Of a DNA stretch of 64,000 bases, positions 16,970 to 26,205 are shown piece after piece. This DNA comes from Candidatus Peregrinibacteria bacterium CG10_big_fil_rev_8_21_14_0_10_36_19. Its GTDB lineage: Bacteria; Patescibacteriota; Gracilibacteria; UBA1369; LOWO2-01-FULL-3. The stretch is taken from contig PFDP01000012.1 of assembly GCA_002772535.1 (NCBI GenBank), forward strand, positions 46,349-110,348, in the 5' to 3' direction. Made by a program: the position numbers and the translations under genes. The notes under the pieces were generated by a model. The model saw nothing but the letters and a program-made list of their open reading frames with translations, searched no databases and had not been told where the DNA came from. Position 1 is the stretch's first letter. The number at the start of each line of letters is the position of its first letter.

Positions 16970-17644
16970 TTAGTCTCTGCTACTTAGTGAGAGCATTAGT
17001 CTGAGAATGTATATGAATAAGTTGAAAATGTCCAAGTAAAGTGCAAGAGCGGCTTCTATTGTGCGATTTTCTGGGTAGTGTTTGATTCTTTGAAAATCGT
17101 ACATAATAAATCCGCTGAATAAAATCACTCCAAATCCTGAGAAAAACATCTCAAAGTTATTACTCCATGGTAAGAAGATGCCAATTATTGAAACGATAAT
17201 TATTCCAATAAGAGCTGTCATTAGGAAACCTCTTAGTCCTGAAAGATCCATTTTTGTTGTCCATCCAAAAATTCCTGTTGCAATAAACATAGCTGCAGTT
17301 GAGGCAAGCGCCTTTCCGATCATAGCAACCCCATTTGGCATTTGAGCAACAATTCCAATTAATGGTGCGATAGTAATCCCTGATAGAAGTGCAAATGTGG
17401 CGAATAACAAATAATTTAGAGGTCTTTTTTGACTCCACATACCTGATGTAAAAATAATTGCAATTTCTACAATGTATACAACCCACATAAGGGCTGGTGT
17501 TGCGAGAAAAAATTCAAATAAGTATGCGAATGAAACAAAAACTCCAGCTGTTGTAGTTGCAATTGCTAGGGCGAAAAGTGTCATAACCTTCCCCATAAAT
17601 GTAGGCTTAAGTCCTGATTTTGAAAATGATGAAATGTCGTGCAT
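16970..17644 (-). CDS. Bax inhibitor-1/YbhL family membrane protein
   Basis: A 224-residue inner-membrane protein with seven hydrophobic segments and the BI-1 features: FMGKVMTLFALAIATT early and a final MYDFQRIKHYP region followed by ALALYLDIFNLFIYILRLM. Bacterial homologues (YetJ, YbhL) include pH-sensitive calcium leak channels. First gene of the leftward DUF177-rpmF-nusB-rnc block, 8 nt before DUF177. Confidence 0.9.
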   Translation of the reverse strand: MHDISSFSKSGLKPTFMGKVMTLFALAIATTTAGVFVSFAYLFEFFLATPALMWVVYIVEIAIIFTSGMWSQKRPLNYLLFATFALLSGITIAPLIGIVAQMPNGVAMIGKALASTAAMFIATGIFGWTTKMDLSGLRGFLMTALIGIIIVSIIGIFLPWSNNFEMFFSGFGVILFSGFIMYDFQRIKHYPENRTIEAALALYLDIFNLFIYILRLMLSLSSRD

Positions 17645-17736
17645 TGTTTTTTGGTTACTATTAGTAATAAAATAGTACGATTAAGGTGTGATTTGGTCAA
17701 CTGGATATTGGTGTTTAGATTTGATATTGTTAGTAG

Positions 17737-18861
17737 GTGAAAGAATTAACATGGGTAGAAGTCTCGAAAGAGGCTTTAAGGCACAACATTGGAGAGTTTA
17801 GAAAAATCGTTGGAAAGGATGTGATTTTGTGTCCATGTGTAAAGGCAAATGCTTACGGACATGGACTAATTGAAACTGGGAAAGTTTTTTTGGAGAGTGG
17901 TGCGGATTGGCTGGCTGTAAATTCTTTGTATGAAGCTGTATCTTTGAGGGAGGCTAAAGTAAGCTCCCCCATTTATGTGTTGGGGTATGTTCCATTGGCA
18001 GATTTAGCTATGGTGTGTGAATTGGATTTGAGAATTGTTGTTTACGACAAGGAAACTGTCGAGGAATTAGGCAAAATAGGAAAACCTGTAAAAATACATC
18101 TTAAAATTGAGACTGGTAATAATAGACAAGGTATTTTAATGGATGATCTTTTGGATTTTGCGGGATTTGTTTCTGAATTTAGCAATATTGAGATAGAGGG
18201 AGTAGCTACCCACTTTGCAAATGTGGAGGATACAACCGACCATAGCTATGCAGAAAAGCAATTGGAGAAATTTAATACGGCAATTGAAAGACTTGAAGAT
18301 GCTGGATTTAAGATTAAACTTAAGCATTGCGCAAATTCCGCTGCAACTATCCTTTTCCGGGAAACACATTTTAATATGGTAAGGCCTGGTATTGCCGCCT
18401 ATGGAATGTGGCCATCTAAGGAAACTTACATATCATACCTAAAAGATGGTGGCGAAGGGTTTAAACTGATGCCAGCGTTTACTTGGAAAACAAGAATTGC
18501 TCAAATTAAAACTGTGGCAGCTGGTGAATATATTGGATATGGATGTACTTATAAAACAGGGAGTGAGGCGCGTTTGGCGATTTTGCCTATTGGTTACTAT
18601 GATGGCTATGATCGTTGTGTACATGGGGCATATGTATTGATTAGGGGCAAACGCGCCTATGTGCGCGGCCGAGTTTGTATGAATATTATTATGGTTGATG
18701 TGAGCGATATAGATGGTGTTGAATTAGAGGATGAGGTGGTTTTAATCGGCCGCGACGGAGAAGAATTTATTAGTGCAGAGGATTTTGGAAATTTTGCTGG
18801 CACAATAAATTATGAGGTTACTACTCGTGTAAATGACAGGATTAAAAGAATTTACAATTAA
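17737..18861 (+). CDS. alr: alanine racemase
   Basis: PLP-dependent conversion of L-Ala to D-Ala for peptidoglycan. The PLP lysine is in VKANAYGHG (about residue 35), the catalytic Tyr is in GYGCTYKT (about 268), and MVRPGIAAYG is present. Length (374) is normal. The start is GTG at 17737. It is followed within 2 nt by a D,D-dipeptidase and then ddl, forming a D-alanine operon. Confidence 0.95.
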   Translation: MKELTWVEVSKEALRHNIGEFRKIVGKDVILCPCVKANAYGHGLIETGKVFLESGADWLAVNSLYEAVSLREAKVSSPIYVLGYVPLADLAMVCELDLRIVVYDKETVEELGKIGKPVKIHLKIETGNNRQGILMDDLLDFAGFVSEFSNIEIEGVATHFANVEDTTDHSYAEKQLEKFNTAIERLEDAGFKIKLKHCANSAATILFRETHFNMVRPGIAAYGMWPSKETYISYLKDGGEGFKLMPAFTWKTRIAQIKTVAAGEYIGYGCTYKTGSEARLAILPIGYYDGYDRCVHGAYVLIRGKRAYVRGRVCMNIIMVDVSDIDGVELEDEVVLIGRDGEEFISAEDFGNFAGTINYEVTTRVNDRIKRIYN

Positions 18862-18863
18862 AT

Positions 18864-19505
18864 ATGGGAATACTTGATGGTGGAGTTAGGGACATTAAAA
18901 TAAGGGATTGCGGTGAAGAAATGGTTGTTTTAGATGATAAGATATTTGTAATTGATCCACTTTATTTTCAATGGGGTTTTTCAAAAGTTCCAGAGATCAA
19001 GTTGAGAAGTGGAGTTATGGAAAAACTTATAGAGGCACAGAAAGCTTTAAACGGAATGAAATTTAAAATTTGGGATGGTTTTAGAACTATAGAAACTCAG
19101 GGGATTTTATATGAAGATTATAGGAATCGATTAAAAAGTTTGCATCCAGAGTGGAACGATGAGGAAATAAAGAAAGCTGTGGAAATTTTCGTTTCTTTTC
19201 CAAGTCATGACAAATTAAAGCCAGCACCACACAACACAGGAGGGGCTGTGGATTTAACTATTGTAGATTCAAATGGTATGGAACTAAATATGGGCACACC
19301 GTTTGATGAATTTACCGAAAGAGCATATACGAATCATTTTTCTGATGGCGAGGTTTTTAAAAACCGAATGTTACTTAAGGAAACCATGGAAAGCGTAGGT
19401 TTTGTTAATTATGAAGAGGAATGGTGGCACTTTAGTTTTGGTGATCAAATGTGGGCACATATGACTGGAGAAAGTGAAGCAATATATGGTAGCATCGAGT
19501 TATGA
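18864..19505 (+). CDS. VanX-type D-alanyl-D-alanine dipeptidase
   Basis: A 213-residue zinc peptidase of the VanX/DdpX (M15D) family, cleaving free D-Ala-D-Ala. The zinc and catalytic residues appear intact: PHNTGGAVDLT (His and Asp ligands) near residue 122 and EEWWHF (catalytic Glu, His ligand) near residue 187. No signal peptide, so it acts in the cytoplasm. It sits between alr and ddl and overlaps ddl by 4 nt (ATGA), so the enzyme that destroys the dipeptide is translated with the one that makes it. It could instead recycle dipeptides taken up from host or dead cells. Confidence 0.88.
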   Translation: MGILDGGVRDIKIRDCGEEMVVLDDKIFVIDPLYFQWGFSKVPEIKLRSGVMEKLIEAQKALNGMKFKIWDGFRTIETQGILYEDYRNRLKSLHPEWNDEEIKKAVEIFVSFPSHDKLKPAPHNTGGAVDLTIVDSNGMELNMGTPFDEFTERAYTNHFSDGEVFKNRMLLKETMESVGFVNYEEEWWHFSFGDQMWAHMTGESEAIYGSIEL

Positions 19506-20599
19506 AAAAAATAGCAATTATATTTGGCGGCAAAAGTGGTGAACATGAAGTTTCTTTGGTTTCTGCTTCATCAATCGTAAAGGTTATAAATGAAAGAAGT
19601 TTTGAGGTAATTCAAATTGGAATTACGGAATCTGGGAGATGGTATACGGGCGAAAACTGTTTGGATAAATTTAAAAGCAAAAATCTGGAAGGCCTTACGG
19701 AAATTTTTATTTCAACAGATCCGGAGAGAATTGGCTTTATTCCTGAAAATGGAGGCTTTATTGCTGTGGATGTTTGTTTTCCAGTACTTCATGGCCCATT
19801 TGGGGAGGATGGAACAATTCAGGGATTGTTTGAAATGATGAATGTTCCCTATGTTGGTTGCGGAGTTTTGGCTTCGTCTACCGCAATGGATAAACTACAA
19901 TGCAAGGCAATATGGGAAGCAGCTGGATTACCTGTGGTTCCATATATTGGACTTGGGAGATCTGCCTGGGAAAAAGATAGCGAATTGGTTTTAAGAGAAG
20001 TTAAAGAAAAACTCAAACTCCCGCTTTTTGTGAAGCCAGCTAATATGGGATCCTCTGTGGGAATTACAAAGGTAAAAGAGTGGAATGATTTAAAGGCGGC
20101 AATAAATGAAGCAGCAAACTACGATAATAGAATTCTGATAGAAAATGGCTTAAATGTAAGAGAAATTGAATGTGCAATTTTAGGAAATGATGATCTGGTT
20201 GCCTCCCCTCTTGGAGAAATAATTGTTGGAGGAGAATTTTATGACTTTAATGATAAATATGTTAATGGAGTTTCAAGAAGCCAAATTCCAGCGGAGATTA
20301 GTGATGATTTGAGTAAAAGAATAAAAGAAATGTCTATCAAAGCTTACAGACTTTTAAACTGTTCTGGCCTTTCTAGAGTAGACAGTTTTATAGATAAAGA
20401 TACTGGTGATATATTCCTTAATGAGATCAATACCCTACCTGGTTTTACATCTATCAGTATGTATCCTAAAATGATGGAGGCCTATGGAATGAGTTACCAT
20501 TCTCTAATTGAAAGGCTCATTGAATTAGCATTTGAGAGGTATGAGGATAGGAAGAAAAATAGAGTAAATTTCAATAGTGGATCAGATTGGTTTGTTTAA
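19502..20599 (+). CDS. ddl: D-alanine--D-alanine ligase
   Basis: ATP-grasp enzyme making D-Ala-D-Ala. Signatures: GGKSGEHEVSLVSA at the N-terminus, HGPFGEDGTIQG, KPANMGSSVGI, and NEINTLPGFT at the C-terminus. The omega-loop has Tyr (FNDKY), as in true D-Ala-D-Ala ligases; VanA-type D-Ala-D-Lac ligases have His there. So the precursor should be the vancomycin-sensitive type despite the adjacent VanX homologue. Length (365) is normal. Confidence 0.94.
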   Translation: MKKIAIIFGGKSGEHEVSLVSASSIVKVINERSFEVIQIGITESGRWYTGENCLDKFKSKNLEGLTEIFISTDPERIGFIPENGGFIAVDVCFPVLHGPFGEDGTIQGLFEMMNVPYVGCGVLASSTAMDKLQCKAIWEAAGLPVVPYIGLGRSAWEKDSELVLREVKEKLKLPLFVKPANMGSSVGITKVKEWNDLKAAINEAANYDNRILIENGLNVREIECAILGNDDLVASPLGEIIVGGEFYDFNDKYVNGVSRSQIPAEISDDLSKRIKEMSIKAYRLLNCSGLSRVDSFIDKDTGDIFLNEINTLPGFTSISMYPKMMEAYGMSYHSLIERLIELAFERYEDRKKNRVNFNSGSDWFV

Positions 20600-20609
20600 G
20601 ATGATAGTC

Positions 20610-20638
20610 TTGCTTTATTTCTTTAGTTTTCGTATATT
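20610..20638 (+). promoter_or_regulatory. promoter of the FtsA-like gene, near-leaderless
   Basis: TTGCTT (20610-20615), 17 bp, TATATT (20633-20638), then 9 nt to ATG 20648. Confidence 0.55.
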
Positions 20639-20647
20639 TTTCTAGCT

Positions 20648-21901
20648 ATGAGAATTTTTCGTCGAATTAAAAAGAGGTCATCAGAAGCGCATTTTTTGGC
20701 TTTGGATATTGGAACTGACTATGTAAAAGCGCTTGTTGTTGAAGCTGAGGGTAAAAAAGGTAGAGTGCTTGGAGTTGGTTCAAGAAAACAAAAACTTGGT
20801 GATATGCAAAGTGGAGTTGTTACTGATATAGCAGCTGTTATTTCTAATTGCATGTCTGCAATTAGGGATGCTGAAAATATGGCTGGGGTCTCAACAAAGA
20901 AAATGATTTTAGGTATTGCCGGCGAATTAGTAAAAGGAGCAACTAGCACTACAACTTATGTAAGGAAAGATCCAAGCAGTAAAATTGATCTTTCTGAATT
21001 AAAGAACATTGTGCATAAGATGCAATGGAAATCTTTTGATATTGTGAGGAGTCAACTTGCTCATGAAACCGGTTATAGCGAAATTGATGTAAAACTTGTA
21101 AATGCGGCGATTGTTGATGTGCGTATAGATGGATACAAAGTTACAAACCCTATTGGGTTTCAAGGAAAGGAAGTTACTTTAGGCATTTTTAATGCCTTTG
21201 CTCCTTTGGTTCATTATGGAGCATTGCAAACTATTGCTGCGGAAATCGATAGAGAGTTACTTGCGATTGCTGCTGAGCCATACGCGCTCACAAGATGTAT
21301 GGGGTATGAAGATGGAGGTCAGTTTGGTGCGATTTTTATTGATGTTGGTGCTGGAACTACAGATATAGCTATTGTAAGAAATGGCTCGTTGGATGGTACG
21401 AGAATGTTTACGCTTGGTGGTCACACTTTTACCAAGAGACTTTCACAAAGTTTAAATATCTCATTTAAGGAAGCTGAAGATATTAAATTGGCATATATAG
21501 AAGATAAGCTTGAAAGACAATCACACCGCATAGTGCGTGAAGCTATGAAAACTGATGCAGATGTTTGGCTTTCTGGTGTAATTTTAACTTTAGAAGAATT
21601 TCAGAATGTTGATGTGCTGCCTTCAAAAATTTTACTGTCTGGTGGTGGAGCACATTTGCCAGAAGTTAAAGAGGCTTTAGAAAGTAGAGAATGGTTTCAA
21701 TCTCTACCATTTGCAAAGAAGCCTCAGATTAGTTTAATGAATCCTAAGATGGTTTCAAATTTGGCAGATGAAACAAAATTACTTAAGGATCAAAGTGATA
21801 TCGTCCCTATGGCTCTCGCCAACCTCGGGCTAGAGTTTTTGGCAGAGGAGCAACTGCTTTCAAAAGTTTTGAAAAAAGTTGTTCGCCTGATGCAAATCTA
21901 A
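20648..21901 (+). CDS. FtsA/PilM-like actin-fold ATPase
   Basis: A 417-residue actin-superfamily protein. Phosphate 1 motif LALDIGTDYVKALV at residue ~17, phosphate 2 IDVGAGTTDIAI near 235, and the adenosine motif LLSGGGAHLPEV near 325. A segment 80-160 resembles the FtsA 1C/SHS2 insert. The basic C-terminal end (LSKVLKKVVRLMQI) could be an amphipathic membrane anchor as in FtsA. The next gene, 1 nt downstream, encodes a bitopic membrane protein with a large outer domain, a layout resembling PilM with PilN. Cell-division FtsA cannot be excluded; no ftsZ is in the window. Confidence 0.8.
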   Translation: MRIFRRIKKRSSEAHFLALDIGTDYVKALVVEAEGKKGRVLGVGSRKQKLGDMQSGVVTDIAAVISNCMSAIRDAENMAGVSTKKMILGIAGELVKGATSTTTYVRKDPSSKIDLSELKNIVHKMQWKSFDIVRSQLAHETGYSEIDVKLVNAAIVDVRIDGYKVTNPIGFQGKEVTLGIFNAFAPLVHYGALQTIAAEIDRELLAIAAEPYALTRCMGYEDGGQFGAIFIDVGAGTTDIAIVRNGSLDGTRMFTLGGHTFTKRLSQSLNISFKEAEDIKLAYIEDKLERQSHRIVREAMKTDADVWLSGVILTLEEFQNVDVLPSKILLSGGGAHLPEVKEALESREWFQSLPFAKKPQISLMNPKMVSNLADETKLLKDQSDIVPMALANLGLEFLAEEQLLSKVLKKVVRLMQI

Positions 21902-21902
21902 T

Positions 21903-23720
21903 ATGAATAACAATAAACAGACAAAGCAGGAAGGTGAGGTTTCGGAAGAAGCCGTATCGAAGCTGGTTCCTAAAAAACGCGTACTTTATTGCGAAATTGA
22001 TGAAGAAGTAACCGTTATTTTTGATAAGCTTAAGCACCTAAAGGATAAAAAAATATATTTTGTTGTGCCAAAAAGAGCGATACTTTTTCAAAGTGGGGTT
22101 AATTTAAAAATACTTAAGAGAAAAGCAGAAGATGTAGGTAAAACTATTTCTTTAATTACGAATGATAAAAACGGAGTATACCTTGCTCAAAAAATTGGGA
22201 TAGAGGTTTACAACAAATCTGATACAGGAAAAAATGTACTTTTTTCAACCGATGAAGATGACGATGAATTAAGAATTACACCCCTAAGGGCAACTGTGAA
22301 TTCTGTTGATGAAAAAACGCCAACACGTCTTAAAGAGCGTAAGCTTTCTATTAGCGAGATACTCACAAAAATGAAAGGCAAAAAGCCGATGACTATATCT
22401 CAAATCGAAAAAGAGAAAAGTAAAAAAGAGGAAATTAAAAAGCCAGAGCGTCCAAGGTTTGTAATTGTAAGTCCCAATAGACACGCTCTTATTGGCCTCA
22501 GTGTAGTGAGCATTTTTATCTTTCTAGTTATAGTTTATGTAGCTCTGCCAGGTGTAACAGTTTTTATTACCCCAGCAGCAAGTGTACTAGAGAAATCTAT
22601 GAATATAACTTTGGCGGACAGTGTTAAAAATAAATCGGAGTTATCTACAAGGCCAAGAAATGTAATTGCTAGTTTTCCAATTGATACAAATATTACAAAA
22701 ACAATCACTCACTATGCGACAGGTAAAAAATTCTCCGAGAGAGGTGCAAATGCTAGTGGAGTTATTACAATAACAAATAACACTCCAACTGCGTGGCCAC
22801 TTGTTGCTCAAACAAGATTTCAAACAGAAGAAGGGTTAGTGTTTAGATTGCAAGCAGGGACTACTGTACCGGCCTCCGGAGCAAATGGTCCGGGAAAAAT
22901 TGAAGCTCTTGTTGTAGCAGACATAACCGATTCATATGGCGGAATTGTTGGTGAAAGGGGCAATATTGGCCCATCTAAATTTTTCCTTCCAGGCTTAAGG
23001 GAAGATAGTAGATCAAAAATTTATGCTGAGAATGCAGCCCCTATGACAGGAGGAGTAACTGACTTTATCAGCTTTATAACTCCAGAGGATTTAGAGGCTG
23101 CAAAAAAACGCATTAATGACGAAATAATTAAAGGTGCCATTGAAGATTTGAGGGCGGCTGTAAAAAAACAGGCTGAACTTGTTGGAGAAGACCCTGATAA
23201 ATTTGTTTTATTAGAAGGAGATGGAGCTGTAAAAGTTGGGGAAGTTAAAGCACAAATACCGTCACAACTAGAAGGTAAGGAACTAAAAGAATTTCAGGTT
23301 ACAGGTCAGGTTTATGTGACAGGAGTTTACTACGATAGAAATGAAATGCTTGAAATGTTAAAGGCAGAGCTAGCTATGAAGAAGAGTCCACAAAAAGAAT
23401 TATTACGCATAAACGAAGATTCTACTTCATATAGAATATTTGAATGGGATGAGGCTAGAGGCAAAATAAAATTGACTGCAAATATCAAAGGAATAGAACA
23501 GTTTGAGATTGATGAAAATCAAGAGAATGGTGCAAGGCTTTTGCAAAAAATTAGAGATCATATTGTTGGAAAAGACATTGAAGATGCCAAATCTTATATT
23601 CAAAATCTTCCTGAGGTAAATAAAGTTGAGATCGATAGTTGGCCGGCATGGTCTCCTACTATTCCGAACATTCCAGACAATATTGAATTTGAGGTAAGGC
23701 CAGCTATTGAAGTTCAGTAA
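21903..23720 (+). CDS. bitopic envelope protein with baseplate-J-like outer domain
   Basis: A 605-residue protein. Residues 1-195 are charged and cytoplasmic, a single membrane helix (ALIGLSVVSIFIFLVIVYVA) lies about 198-218, and the remaining ~385 residues lie outside. The outer part contains a stretch I recognise from Patescibacteria proteins often named baseplate J-like: NNTPTAWPLVAQTRFQTEEG, then TVPASG, GNIGPSKFFLPGL and AAPMTGG. It is translated right after the FtsA-like ATPase (1 nt gap). I infer an ATPase-anchor pair for an envelope machine, perhaps pilus-like; the true role is unknown and no contractile-sheath genes are nearby. Confidence 0.75.
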   Translation: MNNNKQTKQEGEVSEEAVSKLVPKKRVLYCEIDEEVTVIFDKLKHLKDKKIYFVVPKRAILFQSGVNLKILKRKAEDVGKTISLITNDKNGVYLAQKIGIEVYNKSDTGKNVLFSTDEDDDELRITPLRATVNSVDEKTPTRLKERKLSISEILTKMKGKKPMTISQIEKEKSKKEEIKKPERPRFVIVSPNRHALIGLSVVSIFIFLVIVYVALPGVTVFITPAASVLEKSMNITLADSVKNKSELSTRPRNVIASFPIDTNITKTITHYATGKKFSERGANASGVITITNNTPTAWPLVAQTRFQTEEGLVFRLQAGTTVPASGANGPGKIEALVVADITDSYGGIVGERGNIGPSKFFLPGLREDSRSKIYAENAAPMTGGVTDFISFITPEDLEAAKKRINDEIIKGAIEDLRAAVKKQAELVGEDPDKFVLLEGDGAVKVGEVKAQIPSQLEGKELKEFQVTGQVYVTGVYYDRNEMLEMLKAELAMKKSPQKELLRINEDSTSYRIFEWDEARGKIKLTANIKGIEQFEIDENQENGARLLQKIRDHIVGKDIEDAKSYIQNLPEVNKVEIDSWPAWSPTIPNIPDNIEFEVRPAIEVQ

Positions 23721-23765
23721 GCGGCTATGTTAATATTGGTGAAGAAGAACTAAACTCACCTCTCT

Positions 23766-24743
23766 ATGAAACATATTACCTTCAAACATGCTCTTTTAAC
23801 TGTATCTCTTGCCGTTATTTCCGGTGTACTACTACTTGGTGTACAAGTTGCCATTGGCGCACCTAGCGTTGCCCCTCCTGGAAATGGAGTTAGCCCTACT
23901 TTTACAGGATTAGATGTAACTGGAGACGCTAGTGTAATTAAAGATTTCATTCTCACTGGCAGTATTAAGTCTCCAAACGCACAGAAAGGCACTTTGCAAA
24001 CCATGACAGTATCTATACCTCCAGTGAAGGTTTTTGGTGATTTACAACTAAATGATACTGGTAATATCGATGTAAAGGGAAATATATATAATTCAAAAAC
24101 TGGAGAAGTTAGAGTATTTGGCAATTTTCTTGGGCTAGGAGATGTAACTGCTAATAAAAATATGTTTACACAGAACCTTACTGCAACAAATGCAATTGAA
24201 GCAAAAGGTAGTATGTGGAATTATGGCGAATTATCTGTAAAAGGATCAACGGTTTTTGGTTTCGATGGACAAGATGGGAATGTAGAGATTAATTCATCTT
24301 TAGATGCTACACCTGCTTTGGATAATGTACCATTTTATGTTCACAATACTACGACAGGGAAAGGGATTGGGATAGATTCAAATGAAATTATGAGTAAAGG
24401 AGATGATCTTTGGTTAAACTGGGATTCTGGTAAAAATGTAAATATTGGTGGAGCTTCTAATGGCGGTAAAAAGGCTAATCTTACTGTTGATGGTGATTTC
24501 AAAGTTACCGGAGAATTTACAAAAGCAATCAAACAGACTCAAAGTAAAAGTGTAATTGGTGATTATGCACTAATTGCAAACTGCCCAACTGCAACACCTC
24601 ACTTAATGTCTTGTTCTCTTTATTTTGATAAGCCACAATTTGTTTCAGGTGGGTCTTTACCAATCGGCGGAAATTGTCTTGGAAGTTACTATCAAAATAG
24701 CGCTACAGCAGTTTCGGCTACTGTAACAGCGATTTGTTATTAA
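23766..24743 (+). CDS. secreted hypothetical protein, beta-repeat type
   Basis: A 325-residue protein with a hydrophobic N-terminus (residues 8-31) after two Lys/His residues, usable as a signal peptide or a membrane anchor. The rest is rich in Gly, Asn, Thr and Val with short repeated strands (GNIDVKGNIYN, GEVRVFGNF, KGSTVFGFDG), suggestive of a beta-solenoid or phage-tail/shufflon-like stalk. Two Cys pairs lie near the C-terminus. It follows the FtsA-like/baseplate-J-like pair by 45 nt and may be a surface product exported or assembled by it. No family assigned. Confidence 0.65.
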   Translation: MKHITFKHALLTVSLAVISGVLLLGVQVAIGAPSVAPPGNGVSPTFTGLDVTGDASVIKDFILTGSIKSPNAQKGTLQTMTVSIPPVKVFGDLQLNDTGNIDVKGNIYNSKTGEVRVFGNFLGLGDVTANKNMFTQNLTATNAIEAKGSMWNYGELSVKGSTVFGFDGQDGNVEINSSLDATPALDNVPFYVHNTTTGKGIGIDSNEIMSKGDDLWLNWDSGKNVNIGGASNGGKKANLTVDGDFKVTGEFTKAIKQTQSKSVIGDYALIANCPTATPHLMSCSLYFDKPQFVSGGSLPIGGNCLGSYYQNSATAVSATVTAICY

Positions 24744-25085
24744 CTACTTGTTATTAACTATTTGTGCTTTACAGTAAGGCACAAGCTCAGAATCTAATTG
24801 ATCACATACTGTTGGATCGTTAGATTCTTTTGCGCTGTTTAAAATAATATTCGTTCTACATTGATCTGCAAAGTTTGGATCTTCTACTGAGTCACAATCT
24901 GCTATTTTCCCTGAATTTATTATCTTATCTACACTCTTAAGTTGCGCATCTATTTCAACTTGTGTCACTTGCTCAACAGCTTGAGGCTCACTATTTATAG
25001 GCTTTTCTGCAGGCTGAGAATTTCTTCCTAGACAAGCTGTAAGTGCAATTGTTGAGATGAATGATAATACAATTATTTTTTTCAT
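24744..25085 (-). CDS. small lipoprotein
   Basis: Start chosen at the ATG giving MKKIIVLSFISTIALTACLG, a classical lipoprotein signal with lipobox LTAC. The upstream in-frame extension is rejected because it has no signal and runs through the terminator of the next gene. The mature part (~95 residues) has several cysteines (DCDSVEDPNFADQC and later C residues), likely disulfide-bonded outside the cell. Function unknown. It converges with the secreted protein ending at 24743. Confidence 0.75.
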   Translation of the reverse strand: MKKIIVLSFISTIALTACLGRNSQPAEKPINSEPQAVEQVTQVEIDAQLKSVDKIINSGKIADCDSVEDPNFADQCRTNIILNSAKESNDPTVCDQLDSELVPYCKAQIVNNK

Positions 25086-25155
25086 AGTTTTTGGGTGAGG
25101 AGTTTTTGTATGTATTAAAATTAACTTAAGGTAGTTCATTTTGCAAGGTGGCAAC

Positions 25156-25181
25156 AAAAAGGCCGCCATGTAATGGCGGCC
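25156..25181 (-). terminator. intrinsic terminator of the Pro-rich protein gene
   Basis: A perfect 9-bp stem GGCCGCCAT/ATGGCGGCC (25161-25169, 25173-25181) with a 3-nt loop. On the minus strand it is followed by TTTTT. On the plus strand a T-run starts a few bases further out, so weak bidirectional action is possible. Confidence 0.85.
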
Positions 25182-25203
25182 AAGCAATTTTTTTTTAATC
25201 AAT

Positions 25204-26073
25204 TTAAAGTCCCAAATTCTTTCTAATTTCTGCGGCTTTTTGATCGTCTTCTGCCTTTTTTCCTTGTGATTCATACTCTCCTTCTAGTTCCATCCACTCT
25301 AAATAGTGCTGTTGAGCTAGTTGCTCAAGTTGTGGAACATGTTTTTGTGAAAGAGCTGCAAATTTCTCTTTTTCCTCTTCAAAAATTCTTACTAGCTCAT
25401 CAATCTGCGACTGTTTTAATTTTGGTATAGAATCTACAATTCTCTTTTTTTCATCTTTTGAAAGTGAAATTGAACCAGCTAATAATCTAATAAATTTAGG
25501 CGCATCATATTGTAATTCACTTGCAGGAGCCTTAACTTTTAACTCTACTGGCAATTTTGTTCCAAGTTGGAAATTTGCTGGAGTTGTATCTTCTGGTGGC
25601 ATCATACCGCTAGCACCCATCGCTCCTGGATCTCCCATCATCCCTGCACCTTGAGGTGGATATGCAGGATATGCCCCTGGTTGTGGTGGCATATATCCCC
25701 CTTGCGGCGGTTGTTGATATTGAGGGTATCCTTGTTGTGGATATGGTGGCTGTGGAGCGTATTGTCCTGGCTGTGGAGGCATGTATCCTTGTGGTGGCTG
25801 TTCAACTGGTGGAGTAAATGTTTGTTGTGGTTCGCCGCTAGCAGGCATTGTTGGCTCAGATGGCGCGGATGTTGGTGTTGGTACAGGTTCTACTGCTGGC
25901 TGCTCAATTGGAGCTGCTGGAGCAGCAGTACTTTGTTGTGCGTCTGTAAAATTAGAAGAATCATCTGTTGGTGGAACTGGTGGAGTCGGAGGTGTTGGGG
26001 GTGTAGGTGGAGTTGGTTGTGCTGAACTGTCCCCTGCTCCCATACCCATATTTGTATTATCTTCGTCTGGCAT
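25204..26073 (-). CDS. Pro/Gln-rich protein with C-terminal helical domain
   Basis: A 289-residue protein. Residues 1-165 are low-complexity, rich in Pro, Gln, Gly and Tyr, with TPP triplets near the N-terminus. The C-terminal ~120 residues are charged and helical and contain LSKDEKKRIVDSIPKLKQ, QIDELVRIFEEEKEKF and AALSQKH. A related segment is found in the protein at 36123-36590, so this seems a small recurrent domain of the lineage. No signal peptide. Function unknown; the disordered arm plus helical head suggests a scaffold or interaction protein. Confidence 0.75.
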   Translation of the reverse strand: MPDEDNTNMGMGAGDSSAQPTPPTPPTPPTPPVPPTDDSSNFTDAQQSTAAPAAPIEQPAVEPVPTPTSAPSEPTMPASGEPQQTFTPPVEQPPQGYMPPQPGQYAPQPPYPQQGYPQYQQPPQGGYMPPQPGAYPAYPPQGAGMMGDPGAMGASGMMPPEDTTPANFQLGTKLPVELKVKAPASELQYDAPKFIRLLAGSISLSKDEKKRIVDSIPKLKQSQIDELVRIFEEEKEKFAALSQKHVPQLEQLAQQHYLEWMELEGEYESQGKKAEDDQKAAEIRKNLGL

Positions 26074-26205
26074 GTTTTAATTGTTAGTTTTAACTCCTTG
26101 AATTCTAGCCTTCTTTAGACCTTACATCAAGAAGATTTGTAATAGAGTAAGCGCTGTTTGACTTAATAACTGTTAAAAGAGTGGCTTATTTGATATCCTT
26201 TGAAC

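Noticed and set aside
6486-20599. Recoding of TGA (Gly) as in Gracilibacteria/SR1
   Set aside because: TGA terminates several certain genes at the expected length, for example the HAD gene and the vanX-ddl ATGA overlap, and no in-frame TGA interrupts conserved proteins.
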